NCBI GenBank assembly: GCA_023458875.1
Contig: JAEWXO010000093.1
Location: 16,050 to 80,049 of the forward strand
DNA length: 64,000 bases
Reading direction: 5' to 3'
From: Bacillota bacterium
GTDB taxonomy: Bacteria; Bacillota; Clostridia; Oscillospirales; Ruminococcaceae
This document shows, piece after piece, positions 1 to 9,239 of this stretch. Numbering within the stretch: the stretch's first letter is position 1; each line of letters begins with the position of its first letter. The notes below the pieces were generated by a model. That model was not told the origin of the DNA. It ran no database searches and worked only from the letters and a program-made list of their open reading frames with translations. Made by a program: the position numbers and the translations under genes.

Positions 1-1265
1 ATCATTTCAGCAACAGGATCCTTGATTTTTTCAACAGATACGATATCTCTTCCTGTCTCAGTCTGTTCATCATAGTGAACGTCTATTATGTTTTTGTTTT
101 CTCCGTTTACACCGTCAATCAGAACTTCCGTTTCACCGACATACATTGAATCATTGTTTACAGTCATGGTCTCATAAGGAATCGGTGTAATTTCTTCGAT
201 TGTTTTTGTGTAAACTACAGGCATGTTCTGCATTCCTGCTTCAACGATCAGATCTGTACCTATAACGCAAAGATCAGGATCAGTGATCTGAGGATTCAAT
301 GAAAGCAGCTGTTCAAGTGTGAGATTGTTCTGCTCTGCAATGAAAGTAAGAGAATCTCCATCTTCAACAATATAATGCCTTTCTTCGTTTCCACTGTTAA
401 TGTAATTCAATAAATCTTCAGTATTCATTACATATTTTGTAGCGTACTGACCTTTATGATATTCTATTGTCTTTTTATATTCTGCAGACTTTATGCCAGG
501 CTGTGATTTTATCTGGTCAAGCTTCTGTTGAAGCCGATTTTCTACTTCTGAAATATCGACAACTGCCCCGACAAACTTGTCTCCGATATAAATTCCGGTT
601 GCATCAATAAAATTGTAATCTCTTTTTCCCAGTAAATTTTCAATGCATTCATATGGCTCTGAAAATTCAACTGTTTTATTCATTATCTGTTCTGAATTAT
701 CAATTGAAGCTTCTTCTGCATATCTGAGCTCGTTAGATGCTGCAACAAAAGAATTGATATTCATTTCGATATCAGTCGGCTTACCTGACTTATATGTAGA
801 GTTTATTCCGTTTTCTGCTTTTGAAGCGCTGCTTAATACAGATACAAAAACAAGTATTGCAGCTGCAGGCACTGCATAATTTACAGCTTTTGAAAATACA
901 AGCTTTATCTTTGAATCTCTTACGCTGCTTACTGTAACATCTGTAGCTGCACGTGTAGCCTTGAATTTCTTCCTGATAGGCTTAATGCATGAAACAAACG
1001 GTACGAGTATTGTTCTGCCAACCTTTTTGAATTTTTTTATTACTCCAAGAATTAAAGCTGTTGTCTTTGAGTTAAATGCTTTTGCACTGTCACAGAGCAT
1101 CTTGTTAAGCTTCTTTAACAGAAATATAACGCAGTATGTTACGTAAGCGCCTAACCTTATCATAGCCCTTGAAAATGTCATACGTTTTTTTGGTACCTCC
1201 GTATCACCTGTGTTTTTGCTGAAAACGTCTTGAGAATTAATGTTATTAAGACGTTTCTTACCCAT
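1..1265 (-). CDS. LysM and G5 domain envelope protein, C-terminus outside window
   Basis: The ATG at 1265-1263 follows an AAGGGAG ribosome binding site and the frame stays open for 421 codons to the window edge. Residues 1-120 are basic. A hydrophobic segment lies at about 125-146 (probably one membrane anchor), a LysM domain at about 297-341 (peptidoglycan binding) and the start of a G5 domain at about 350-421. In Clostridia this order (anchor, LysM, G5) usually ends in an M23 endopeptidase, so an envelope peptidase is likely, but the catalytic part is not in the window. It has its own promoter at 1312-1339. Confidence 0.85.
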   Translation of the reverse strand, partial: MGKKRLNNINSQDVFSKNTGDTEVPKKRMTFSRAMIRLGAYVTYCVIFLLKKLNKMLCDSAKAFNSKTTALILGVIKKFKKVGRTILVPFVSCIKPIRKKFKATRAATDVTVSSVRDSKIKLVFSKAVNYAVPAAAILVFVSVLSSASKAENGINSTYKSGKPTDIEMNINSFVAASNELRYAEEASIDNSEQIMNKTVEFSEPYECIENLLGKRDYNFIDATGIYIGDKFVGAVVDISEVENRLQQKLDQIKSQPGIKSAEYKKTIEYHKGQYATKYVMNTEDLLNYINSGNEERHYIVEDGDSLTFIAEQNNLTLEQLLSLNPQITDPDLCVIGTDLIVEAGMQNMPVVYTKTIEEITPIPYETMTVNNDSMYVGETEVLIDGVNGENKNIIDVHYDEQTETGRDIVSVEKIKDPVAEM

Positions 1266-1311
1266 TCTAACAGCTCCCTTCAATTATTACAAATCAGTAA
1301 CACTAGTAATA

Positions 1312-1339
1312 ATTATAACTGATTTAAAATAAATTGCAA
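1312..1339 (-). promoter_or_regulatory. Promoter of the LysM/G5 gene
   Basis: On the minus strand TTGCAA (1339-1334), a 16-bp spacer, then TATAAT (1317-1312), about 47 bp before the start codon. The rest of the gap 1266-1600 is AT-rich and I see nothing else in it except the hairpin at 1556-1584. Confidence 0.65.
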
Positions 1340-1555
1340 TGCTTTTTGGAAAAAAAATCCGTACAAAACAGCTTTTTTGTTAATTCTGCACAATGCTTTA
1401 CAAAATTGTAGTAGCTTTTTGTGTAGTATTACATTATTTTAAAATGTGAATATATTCCTAAATAATCTAATTATTAATATTTTATAATAAAGTATGAACT
1501 TTTCATTGCAAGTCATATAAACTTTATGTCACAAATAAGAACTATTAAGAACCAT

Positions 1556-1584
1556 AAATTTTGTTACAGAAAAGTAACAAAAAT
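1556..1584 (-). terminator. Weak hairpin after the pseudouridine synthase gene
   Basis: A TTTTGTTAC / GTAACAAAA inverted repeat around a 6-nt loop sits just past the stop codon of the minus-strand gene. The stem is AT-rich and the following T-run is short, so termination is only possible. Confidence 0.4.
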
Positions 1585-1600
1585 TACACCGGCAGAATCA

Positions 1601-2446
1601 TTAAGGAAAAAATTTTTCAATTAAATACTCCATGTTTTTATTTACAGGAGCTGATAATGAAATATTTTTATTTTTACAAAAAAGATTTCCGCAGTGCAAA
1701 GCCTGCTGACTTATATCATCACAGTTTCCTCCATACAGATCATCTCCGGCAAGAGGATGTCCTATATATGAAAAATGTACTCTTATCTGATGGGTTCTTC
1801 CTGTATGAAGGCTTATCTGAACATATGTATACTTTTCACATGACGATATTACTTTATAAGCTGTTACGGCTCTCTGTCCGTCCTTATCGACATGTCTCTT
1901 TATCATTGACTCTGCCTGACGTGCTATCGGGGCATCTATTACTCCGTCTTCACTTATTTTTCCGCACACTATAGCATAGTATGTTTTCGATATACCATGC
2001 TGAAGGCTGAAGGCTGAGTGTTGATTTTTAGCAACAACGCACAGTCCCGATGTATTTCTGTCAAGACGGTTTACAGGTCTGAAGGCTGTATCGGGATAAA
2101 GAAATGCGAAATAATTTCCCAGAGTATCGGTATAATGATTGATTGACGGATGAACCGGCATCCCCTGAGGTTTATTAAAAATAACCATGGATTCATCTTC
2201 ATATATAATTTCTGCATATAGCGACGAATTAGGCTCAAGTGTCTGTTCATCATCAAAATGAAGTACAATTTTGTCATCGGGATTTACAGTATCAATAGTT
2301 CTGATAAGCTCACCGTTTCTTGTTATCCCCATATGCTGACGCTTAAGTCGGGTTATCAGCTTATTAGACACATTGTTTTCATTATGCAGAAATATCTGAA
2401 GGCTCATCGGATTTCCGGATTTGTTTATAAATACAAGATCTTTCAA
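1601..2446 (-). CDS. RluA/RluD-family RNA pseudouridine synthase
   Basis: 281 residues, a normal length for the family, which isomerises uridines in 23S rRNA or tRNA. Residues 1-70 resemble an S4 RNA-binding domain. The catalytic loop reads NRLDRNTSG, where the Asp is the nucleophile; the first residue is Asn rather than the His of the classical HRLD motif. The C-terminal motif GRTHQIRVHFSYIGHPLAGD is intact. The start is TTG at 2446 with GGAG upstream. It lies 15 bp after the histidine phosphatase gene, so the two are probably cotranscribed. The exact RNA target cannot be read from sequence. Confidence 0.88.
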   Translation of the reverse strand: MKDLVFINKSGNPMSLQIFLHNENNVSNKLITRLKRQHMGITRNGELIRTIDTVNPDDKIVLHFDDEQTLEPNSSLYAEIIYEDESMVIFNKPQGMPVHPSINHYTDTLGNYFAFLYPDTAFRPVNRLDRNTSGLCVVAKNQHSAFSLQHGISKTYYAIVCGKISEDGVIDAPIARQAESMIKRHVDKDGQRAVTAYKVISSCEKYTYVQISLHTGRTHQIRVHFSYIGHPLAGDDLYGGNCDDISQQALHCGNLFCKNKNISLSAPVNKNMEYLIEKFFP

Positions 2447-2461
2447 AATTCGCTCCGCTCA

Positions 2462-3079
2462 TTATTTATAGTATGGGATTCTGCCTATTATTTCAAAAGC
2501 CTGTGACTGCTGCCACATCTGGGATGTTACCATTATCTCAAAGCCCTCGCCTATTTCACATGAAATTTCATTTGGCTTGAACTTAGGAAGTCCGAAGCAT
2601 GAAAGCATATTTGTAATTACCCCTGAATGAGTTACTATTGCAGCTGATGTCAGATCGTCATTCATCATATTAAGGATTATTTTGTCGAGTGCCTGATAAA
2701 TGCGCGCTACCATATCAACAAGACTTTCACCGCCCGGAGGGGAATTTTCTATTCCGCCCTTAAGCCATGCCTTGTAATCATCTCTGTTTATCAGCTCTTC
2801 AACGCTTTTTCCTTCAAACTCTCCGAAGTCAAGCTCGCGCAGGTCATTTACAGCAATTGTTTCTATTCCGTCAAAAAGAATTTCAGCTGTCTGAAGACAT
2901 CTTTTCATAGGACTGCTGTATATTCTCTCAACTCTTGGATATTCAAATTCGTCAAGCTTGTTTACAAGTTCGGTTTTCCCGTTTTCGGAAAGCGAATAAT
3001 CTGTACTTCCTATATATATTCCTTTTTCATTTGCAGCTGTCTTTCCGTGTCTGACAAGATAAATTCTGTAACCCTTCAA
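2462..3079 (-). CDS. Histidine phosphatase family protein (phosphoglycerate mutase-like)
   Basis: 205 residues. The N-terminus has LVRHGKT, carrying the phospho-accepting His, and a second catalytic His lies in IVTHSGVI near residue 150. The family includes alpha-ribazole phosphatase (CobC) and cofactor-dependent mutases. The short length and absence of mutase insertions favour a small-molecule phosphatase. No cobalamin genes are nearby, so the substrate is open. The start is TTG at 3079 with a good GGAGG 8 nt upstream. First gene of a probable two-gene operon. Confidence 0.8.
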   Translation of the reverse strand: MKGYRIYLVRHGKTAANEKGIYIGSTDYSLSENGKTELVNKLDEFEYPRVERIYSSPMKRCLQTAEILFDGIETIAVNDLRELDFGEFEGKSVEELINRDDYKAWLKGGIENSPPGGESLVDMVARIYQALDKIILNMMNDDLTSAAIVTHSGVITNMLSCFGLPKFKPNEISCEIGEGFEIMVTSQMWQQSQAFEIIGRIPYYK

Positions 3080-3175
3080 AGAAATACCTCCTATACAATC
3101 TTCTAATTATTTACTGTCTCATTTTTATCAAAATGCTTTATATGTGAGTTAAATATGTTATATTATTAATTATTC

Positions 3176-3204
3176 TTTACAAATGTACGCTTTTGTTATA
3201 TAAT
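3176..3204 (+). promoter_or_regulatory. Promoter of the apbE-rnf operon
   Basis: TTTACA (3176-3181), 17-bp spacer, TATAAT (3199-3204), about 40 bp before apbE. No terminator hairpin is visible before 9124, so it could serve the whole apbE-rnfCDGEAB unit. Confidence 0.7.
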
Positions 3205-3245
3205 ATATTAAAATATTATATTAAGATATTTATTATTTAACAGAG

Positions 3246-4211
3246 GTGAAAAATATTAAAATAAAATTCATTGCAGTGCCTTTTCTGATATCTATAATCT
3301 GTGCACTGCTTTATCTATTTTATCACAATAATCATGATTATACAAGTACATTTTTTTCTCTTGACACTGTCGTTTCCATGAGAATGAGTGATGACTGTAT
3401 AAAGCAGACAAAAGACAAAATATCAGAGTATAATAATTTATATGATGTATACTCTGAGAATTCTCAGATACATAAGCTTAATCTTCAGAAAGAGCTTTTA
3501 TGCAGTGATGAACTGACGGATATAGTCAAAAAGACAACAGATTTTAATGAATTATACGGAAACAATACAGACATTTCATCAGGAAATTTAAATATTTTAT
3601 GGCACAGTACAATGCATAGCAAAATACTTCCTGACAATAATGATATCGAGGAAGCACTTCAGAATATAAGCTATAAAAATATTTCCGTATCAGGAAATAT
3701 TATAACATTGAAAAACGGCATTTCCATTGATCTTGGCTCTGTTGCAAAGGGATACATTTTAGATGAGCTTCTCCCAATTTATCAGGATAAAAATATGGAC
3801 TATTCAATAGTATCAATGGGATCATCAACATTGCTTTACAGCAATGATAAAAACCATATCTTCAATGTTGCTGTAAAATCCTCATCAGATTCAGTAATAG
3901 GAACTGTCCATACAAAATCATGCTTTGTATCCACATCAGGTGACTATGAACGCTATACAGAAATAAACAACATAAAATACCATCATATTATTGATCTTAA
4001 AACGGGCTTTCCTGCTGACAGCGGACTCTCATCCGTAACGGTGTTTGCTGACAACGGGCTTCTGACAGATTTTCTTTCGACATCCATATTTGTTGATGGG
4101 AAAGAAAATATCGAAAAACATTTATCTGCTGACAATTATAAGGTTATTGCGACAGATAAAGATGGAAATGTTTTCAAAAGTGAATCGCTTGATTTTCAAA
4201 AATTAAAATAA
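3246..4211 (+). CDS. apbE: FAD:protein FMN transferase
   Basis: 321 residues. It transfers FMN from FAD onto Thr of target proteins, here most likely RnfG and RnfD encoded just downstream. One membrane segment at about residues 8-27 places it at the outer face of the membrane. The conserved opening (SLDTVVSMRM) and the IDLGSVAKGYILD and VSMGSS segments match the ApbE family. The annotated GTG at 3246 lies inside what looks like the ribosome binding site (AGAGGTG, 3242-3248), so an ATT start at 3255 is possible. The gene ends 26 bp before rnfC. Confidence 0.9.
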   Translation: MKNIKIKFIAVPFLISIICALLYLFYHNNHDYTSTFFSLDTVVSMRMSDDCIKQTKDKISEYNNLYDVYSENSQIHKLNLQKELLCSDELTDIVKKTTDFNELYGNNTDISSGNLNILWHSTMHSKILPDNNDIEEALQNISYKNISVSGNIITLKNGISIDLGSVAKGYILDELLPIYQDKNMDYSIVSMGSSTLLYSNDKNHIFNVAVKSSSDSVIGTVHTKSCFVSTSGDYERYTEINNIKYHHIIDLKTGFPADSGLSSVTVFADNGLLTDFLSTSIFVDGKENIEKHLSADNYKVIATDKDGNVFKSESLDFQKLK

Positions 4212-4237
4212 GATATTTTTCTGAAAGGAAAATTAAT

Positions 4238-5512
4238 ATGAGAAAATTAAAAAGTATTAAAATTAAACATTATAAAACGACAGCCGAATCTGAAGCAGTT
4301 CAGTTTCCGGTTCCTTCTTATATAAAAATTCCTATGTCAATGCATATGGGAACACCGTGTACCCCTATAGTAAAAAAAGGCGATACCGTTCTGGTCGGGC
4401 AAAAAATAGGTGACAGTGACGCTCTTTTTTCAGCACCGGTTCATTCCAGTGTGTCCGGAAAAGTACGCGGCATATCAAGCTATCAGCTGATTGACGGATC
4501 TGTGTGTAAAGCAGTTGAGATTGACACAGACGGACAGCAGACAGAAGCGGAACTAACGCCTCCGGTTATTGCTGATAAGGAAAGCTTTATCAATGCTGTA
4601 CGTGAAAGCGGTGCCTGCGGTCTTGGAGGTGCAGGATTCCCGACCCATATAAAGCTTAACCCTAAAAATGAAATAGACACACTTATAATCAATGCCGCTG
4701 AGTGTGAGCCGTACATAACCTCAGATTACCGTCAGATGCTTGAACGTCCTGAAAATGTTCTCGGTGGTATACGTCTTATTATGAAATATCTGTCGGTTCC
4801 TTCAGCAATACTGGCTATAGAAAAGGACAAGCCAAACGCAATTGCGGAGTTTAAGAGGCTGACAAAAAATGAACCGGATATAAAGGTTTTTTCTCTCCCT
4901 TCAAGCTATCCGCAGGGAGCAGAAAAGGTGATAATACACTCGACAACCGGACGTGTCATAGCGGAAAATGAACTTCCCTCAGACAAGCATGTAATTGTAA
5001 TAAATGTTTCTACAAGTGCCTTTATATATAAGTATACACAAACCGGAATGCCTCTTGTAAAACGGAGAATAACGATTGACGGAGATGCCGTTAAAAAGCC
5101 TCAGAACTTAATAGTACCTATCGGTACTATGATATCCGATCTCCTTGAATTTGCCGGAGCTGATTCTGAAAACATAAAAAAACTTGTCTCAGGCGGACCT
5201 ATGATGGGAATATGTCTTTGTTCAGCTGACACACCTGTTGTAAAAACAAACAATTCGATTCTTGCTCTGTCAGATTATAAAGACACAGCGGAAAAACCAT
5301 GTATCAGATGCTCAAGATGTATAGACGCATGTCCTATTATACTTATGCCGACAGAAATTGAAAAAGCATATAACAGACGTGATACAAAAGCGCTGGAATA
5401 CCTTAAAACAAATCTCTGTATGAACTGCGGGGCATGTACTTATGTATGCCCTTCAGACATTAAACTTGCCGAAACAATCCAGCTTGCAAAACTACTTGTT
5501 CCACGTAAATAA
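4238..5512 (+). CDS. rnfC: Rnf complex subunit C, NADH-side electron transfer
   Basis: 424 residues. Soluble peripheral subunit that carries the NAD(H) site of the Rnf ferredoxin:NAD oxidoreductase. A glycine-rich nucleotide-binding segment (GLGGAGFPTHIK) lies at about residues 128-139. Two 4Fe-4S motifs lie near the C-terminus, beginning CIRCSRCIDACP and CMNCGACTYVCP. It is at the short end for RnfC and lacks the long repeat tail of gammaproteobacterial homologues, as is normal in Clostridia. ATG at 4238 follows GAAAGGA. First rnf gene, with rnfD 23 bp downstream. Confidence 0.96.
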   Translation: MRKLKSIKIKHYKTTAESEAVQFPVPSYIKIPMSMHMGTPCTPIVKKGDTVLVGQKIGDSDALFSAPVHSSVSGKVRGISSYQLIDGSVCKAVEIDTDGQQTEAELTPPVIADKESFINAVRESGACGLGGAGFPTHIKLNPKNEIDTLIINAAECEPYITSDYRQMLERPENVLGGIRLIMKYLSVPSAILAIEKDKPNAIAEFKRLTKNEPDIKVFSLPSSYPQGAEKVIIHSTTGRVIAENELPSDKHVIVINVSTSAFIYKYTQTGMPLVKRRITIDGDAVKKPQNLIVPIGTMISDLLEFAGADSENIKKLVSGGPMMGICLCSADTPVVKTNNSILALSDYKDTAEKPCIRCSRCIDACPIILMPTEIEKAYNRRDTKALEYLKTNLCMNCGACTYVCPSDIKLAETIQLAKLLVPRK

Positions 5513-5535
5513 TATATGTAAAGGAGACTTTTATT

Positions 5536-6513
5536 TTGAATAAACTTATAGTATCATCATCACCGCATCAGCATTCCGGTATATCAACATCAAAAATAAT
5601 GCTGACAGTAATAATTGCACTTTTGCCTGCTGTTGCAGCAAGCGGTATATTTTTCGGATTACGTGCAGTTCTGCTCATTGCTGTATGCTGTGCATCATGT
5701 ATAACATTTGAATACATATCCAGAAAAGTTATGAAAAAAACTCAGACAATCGGAGATCTGAGCGCGGTAGTTACAGGACTGTTACTCGCTCTTAACCTTC
5801 CGGTAACGCTTCCGTTCTGGATGGCCATTACAGGCAGCTTTATTGCAATAGTAATAGTAAAACAGATGTTCGGAGGGTTAGGTCAGAATTTTGCAAATCC
5901 TGCAATAGTTGCACGAATAGTTCTCATGCTTTCATTTGCAGAGCCAATGACAACATGGGCAATTCCAAAATACTGGACCTCATCTGCATTTTCAGAAACA
6001 AGCGTGATTGTAAATTCAGATACTGTTTTTACAGGCGCTACACCTCTTGTTTCAGGTACGGCATCCCTGACAGATCTGTTTATAGGAAATACCGGGGGTT
6101 CTCTTGGTGAGACATCAGTACTTGCACTGCTTATAGGAGGACTTATTCTTATATTTACAAAAACGATATCCCCTTCTACTCCAGTTGCATTTATAGGTTC
6201 TCTCGCACTTCTTACATGGATATTTGACGGAGATGTACCTTATCAGATTCTCTCAGGCGGACTATTTCTCGGGGCATTCTTTATGGCAACAGATTATGCG
6301 ACAACACCTGTAACCGTAAAGGGCAAAATTATTTTCGGAATTGGGTGTGGGGCAGTAACATTTATTATAAGGAATTATGCTGATTATCCTGAAGGTGTGT
6401 CATTCTCAATACTCTTAATGAATATACTCACCCCATACATAGATATGATTACACGGACAAAACCTTTAGGTGCCGTAAAAAAATCAAAGGAGGTAAAAAC
6501 AGATGTTCAATAA
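5536..6513 (+). CDS. rnfD: Rnf complex subunit D, flavinylated membrane subunit
   Basis: 325 residues with about nine hydrophobic segments. An integral membrane subunit of the Rnf ion pump. The flavinylation motif TGAT occurs at residues 166-169, and Thr169 is the predicted FMN attachment site used by ApbE. The start is TTG at 5536 with AAGGAG 9 nt upstream. Its end overlaps rnfG by 11 nt, indicating translational coupling. Confidence 0.96.
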   Translation: MNKLIVSSSPHQHSGISTSKIMLTVIIALLPAVAASGIFFGLRAVLLIAVCCASCITFEYISRKVMKKTQTIGDLSAVVTGLLLALNLPVTLPFWMAITGSFIAIVIVKQMFGGLGQNFANPAIVARIVLMLSFAEPMTTWAIPKYWTSSAFSETSVIVNSDTVFTGATPLVSGTASLTDLFIGNTGGSLGETSVLALLIGGLILIFTKTISPSTPVAFIGSLALLTWIFDGDVPYQILSGGLFLGAFFMATDYATTPVTVKGKIIFGIGCGAVTFIIRNYADYPEGVSFSILLMNILTPYIDMITRTKPLGAVKKSKEVKTDVQ

Positions 6514-7039
6514 AATAAAACCTCCGCTTGTTCTCACTCTTATCTGCACAATAATCTCCGCTCTTCTTATTGTAACATACAATATTACATATGTTGATAC
6601 GACAGGGATAATTACAGATTCCATGAAAAAAGGTATTAATGAGATATACGGTAAAGGAAAGTATACACTGCTGAAAAACTCTGACGGAACTGATCTTACA
6701 TATGACGGGATAACATCCATTGTTAAAGTTGATAAAAACAAAGCTGTGTTTGAAATAATTGCAGACGGATACGCCCAAGGTGGAATCCATGTCCTGATAG
6801 GTGTTTCAGATGACGGCATTGACGGAATAAGCTTTATTGAACTCAAAGAAACTCCCGGACTCGGAAGTAAAATCCAGGATGACGAGAGCTTTGTAAAGCA
6901 GTTTATCGGTGTAAACTCAGATGAGTACGATTTTTCAGCAATAACTGGCGCAACATTCTCCTCAGAAGGAATGAAAAAGGCTGTTGAAACTGCTCTTTCT
7001 ACATATAAAAATCATAAGGAGGAGATAATCAATGAGTAA
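6503..7039 (+). CDS. rnfG: Rnf complex subunit G, FMN-bearing electron carrier
   Basis: 178 residues with a single N-terminal membrane segment (about 8-28) and an extracytoplasmic FMN-binding domain. The attachment motif TGAT is at 148-151, making Thr151 the predicted covalent FMN site. The ribosome binding site AAAGGAGG lies inside the end of rnfD. It overlaps rnfE by 8 nt. ApbE, encoded upstream, is the expected flavinylating enzyme. Confidence 0.95.
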   Translation: MFNKIKPPLVLTLICTIISALLIVTYNITYVDTTGIITDSMKKGINEIYGKGKYTLLKNSDGTDLTYDGITSIVKVDKNKAVFEIIADGYAQGGIHVLIGVSDDGIDGISFIELKETPGLGSKIQDDESFVKQFIGVNSDEYDFSAITGATFSSEGMKKAVETALSTYKNHKEEIINE

Positions 7040-7688
7040 TTTCAAGGAATTTACAAAAGGAATAATAAAAGAAAACCCTACCCTTGTTGGACTTCTCGGA
7101 ATGTGCCCTACTCTTGCAATAACAATTACAGCTATTAACGGAATAGGAATGGGACTTGCAACTACATTTGTACTTGTATGCTCAAACATTGTAATTTCAC
7201 TTCTTAAAAACGTTATTCCGAAGTCTGTAAAGCTTCCATGCTACATAGTAATTATCGCCGGATTTGTAACATTTATAGAAATGATTATGAAAAGATATCT
7301 TCCGGAACTGTATACAAGCCTCGGAACATTTCTTTCACTTATAACCGTAAACTGCATTATTCTTGGACGTGCCGAAATTTTCGCATGTAAAAACAAGCTT
7401 ATCCCGTCTATACTTGACGGTCTCGGAATGGGGTTAGGATTTACACTCGCACTTACACTTATGGCATCAATACGTGAAATAATAGGTAACGGTACATGGT
7501 TTGAAATGGAAATTCCATATGTACAACGTATGACCATATTTATACTCCCGGCTGGCGGATTCTTTGTTCTCGGCTGTATAATTGCTTTTGTGAACAAGCT
7601 GTCTGACAAAAAACCTCCCGGAGAAATCGGATGCAGTACATGTGCAAATGCCTCTGACTGTCATGAAAAAGGAGGCTACGACAAATGA
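7032..7688 (+). CDS. rnfE: Rnf complex subunit E, membrane subunit
   Basis: 218 residues with six hydrophobic segments, related to NqrD. RnfE and RnfA form the paired membrane core thought to hold an iron-sulfur centre and the ion path. The typical opening KENPTLVGLLGMCPTLA is present. The C-terminus carries a cysteine cluster (CSTCANASDC) also seen in other clostridial RnfE proteins. ATG at 7032 follows AAGGAGG. It overlaps rnfA by 4 nt (ATGA). Confidence 0.95.
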   Translation: MSNFKEFTKGIIKENPTLVGLLGMCPTLAITITAINGIGMGLATTFVLVCSNIVISLLKNVIPKSVKLPCYIVIIAGFVTFIEMIMKRYLPELYTSLGTFLSLITVNCIILGRAEIFACKNKLIPSILDGLGMGLGFTLALTLMASIREIIGNGTWFEMEIPYVQRMTIFILPAGGFFVLGCIIAFVNKLSDKKPPGEIGCSTCANASDCHEKGGYDK

Positions 7689-8263
7689 AAGAATATTTTG
7701 GAATTATGCTTGCCGCTCTTCTGACTGATAATTTTGTACTTTCAAAATTCATGGGAATATGCCCTTTTTTAGGTGTTTCAAAAAAAGCATCCTCCAGTAT
7801 AGGAATGGGAATAGCCGTAACATTTGTTATGGTATTTGCAGCAATGGTAACATACCCTATATATCATTTTATACTTATTCCTCTTGAAATATCGTATCTG
7901 AAAACAATTGCATTTATCCTGATAATTGCACTTTTTGTTCAGCTTGTTGAGATTGTGCTTAAAAAGGTAATGCATCCGCTTTATAACGCCCTTGGCGTTT
8001 ACCTTCCGCTTATAACAACCAACTGTGCAGTACTTGGTGTTACACTTTTAAATATAGACAACGAATACACATTTTTTAAATCAATTGCAAATGCTTTTTT
8101 CTCAGGTCTTGGATTTATGATGGTTCTTCTGATATTTTCAGGAGTACGTTCAAGAGTTGAAGAAGCCGACGTACCGCAAACATTCAAAGGAATCCCGATT
8201 ACGCTTATTGCAGCTGCAATACTCTCACTAAGCTTTTTTGGATTTTCAGGTCTTGGAAAATGA
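7685..8263 (+). CDS. rnfA: Rnf complex subunit A, membrane subunit
   Basis: 192 residues, six hydrophobic segments, related to NqrE and inversely oriented to RnfE in the membrane. Family signatures include NFVLSKFMGICPFLGVS and LPLITTNCAVLG, each with a conserved Cys. It starts by a 4-nt overlap with rnfE and is followed after 27 bp by rnfB. Confidence 0.96.
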   Translation: MKEYFGIMLAALLTDNFVLSKFMGICPFLGVSKKASSSIGMGIAVTFVMVFAAMVTYPIYHFILIPLEISYLKTIAFILIIALFVQLVEIVLKKVMHPLYNALGVYLPLITTNCAVLGVTLLNIDNEYTFFKSIANAFFSGLGFMMVLLIFSGVRSRVEEADVPQTFKGIPITLIAAAILSLSFFGFSGLGK

Positions 8264-8290
8264 TTTTTAACAAAGGGGGTTGGCAGGTTT

Positions 8291-9094
8291 ATGTTTGACG
8301 CTTATATTCTGCCTGTAATGGTATTTGCTTCAATGGGTCTGCTGTCAGGTGTACTTCTTACTGCAGCTTCAAAAATATTTGAGGTAAAAGTTGATGACCG
8401 TATTGAAAAAATAAGCGAAGCCCTTCCTCAGGCAAACTGCGGTGCCTGCGGATTTGCAGGATGCGGGGACTATGCAAATGCCATAATAACAAAAAATGCT
8501 CCGGCAAACCTTTGTAAGCCAGGCGGTCAGAATGTTATCAATGAGATAATAAAAATAGCAGGTGCTTCAGTAACAGGTGGGGAAATAGTACCGGAAACCG
8601 CAGTTTTACATTGCAGCGGTGACTGCCAAGCAACAGGTACAAAATATATTTTTACAGGTATAAAAACATGTTCATCGGTTAAAAACTTTTACTCCGGAAA
8701 CAGCACATGTTCATTCGGATGCCTCGGATTCGGAGACTGTATGGATTCATGTGTCTTCAATGCAATATCAATAAAAGATGATATAGCTCATATTGATCCT
8801 GAAAAATGTTCAGGCTGTGGAAAATGTACGGAAGTCTGCCCTAACAAACTGATTTCCATGAAGCCCGTATCCAAAAAAACTGTTGTCAGATGCTCATCGG
8901 AGGATAACGGTAAAGTTACAAAGCAGAACTGTAAAAACGGATGCATTGCCTGTAAAACATGTGAAAAAATATGTCCCGAAGGTGCAATAACCGTAACGGA
9001 TTTTCATTCTTCAATTGACTATTCAAAATGCACAGACTGCGGAAAATGCGCCGAAAAATGTCCTGTTAAGGTAATAGAAACAATAAAGGTATAA
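8291..9094 (+). CDS. rnfB: Rnf complex subunit B, ferredoxin-accepting iron-sulfur subunit
   Basis: 267 residues. An N-terminal membrane anchor (about 5-27) is followed by the characteristic NCGACGFAGC cluster motif at about 49-58 and then ferredoxin-like 4Fe-4S motifs including CSGCGKCTEVCP, CIACKTCEKICP and CTDCGKCAEKCP. It takes electrons from reduced ferredoxin. Last gene of the operon, as is usual in Clostridia. The ribosome binding site is AAAGGGGG. A strong terminator lies 30 bp beyond the stop. Confidence 0.96.
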   Translation: MFDAYILPVMVFASMGLLSGVLLTAASKIFEVKVDDRIEKISEALPQANCGACGFAGCGDYANAIITKNAPANLCKPGGQNVINEIIKIAGASVTGGEIVPETAVLHCSGDCQATGTKYIFTGIKTCSSVKNFYSGNSTCSFGCLGFGDCMDSCVFNAISIKDDIAHIDPEKCSGCGKCTEVCPNKLISMKPVSKKTVVRCSSEDNGKVTKQNCKNGCIACKTCEKICPEGAITVTDFHSSIDYSKCTDCGKCAEKCPVKVIETIKV

Positions 9095-9123
9095 AAATCA
9101 GTCTTTAAATTTTAAATATAAAT

Positions 9124-9169
9124 CGGGTATGATGATAATCATTATTTGACTATCATCATACCCGGTTTT
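9124..9169 (+). terminator. Terminator of the rnf operon
   Basis: A perfect 14-bp stem (9124-9137 with 9151-9164), a 13-nt loop, and GTTTTCTT after it. It lies between convergent rnfB and the phosphofructokinase gene. Confidence 0.9.
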
Positions 9170-9239
9170 CTTGTAAAATGAACATTTTCATTTTAAACGT
9201 AAATGGCCCTGTTTTCAAGACGGTTACTCTATACTTTTT

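Noticed and set aside
1561..1974. Plus-strand frame of 137 codons
   Set aside because: Antisense to the pseudouridine synthase gene, no ribosome binding site and no protein-like composition.
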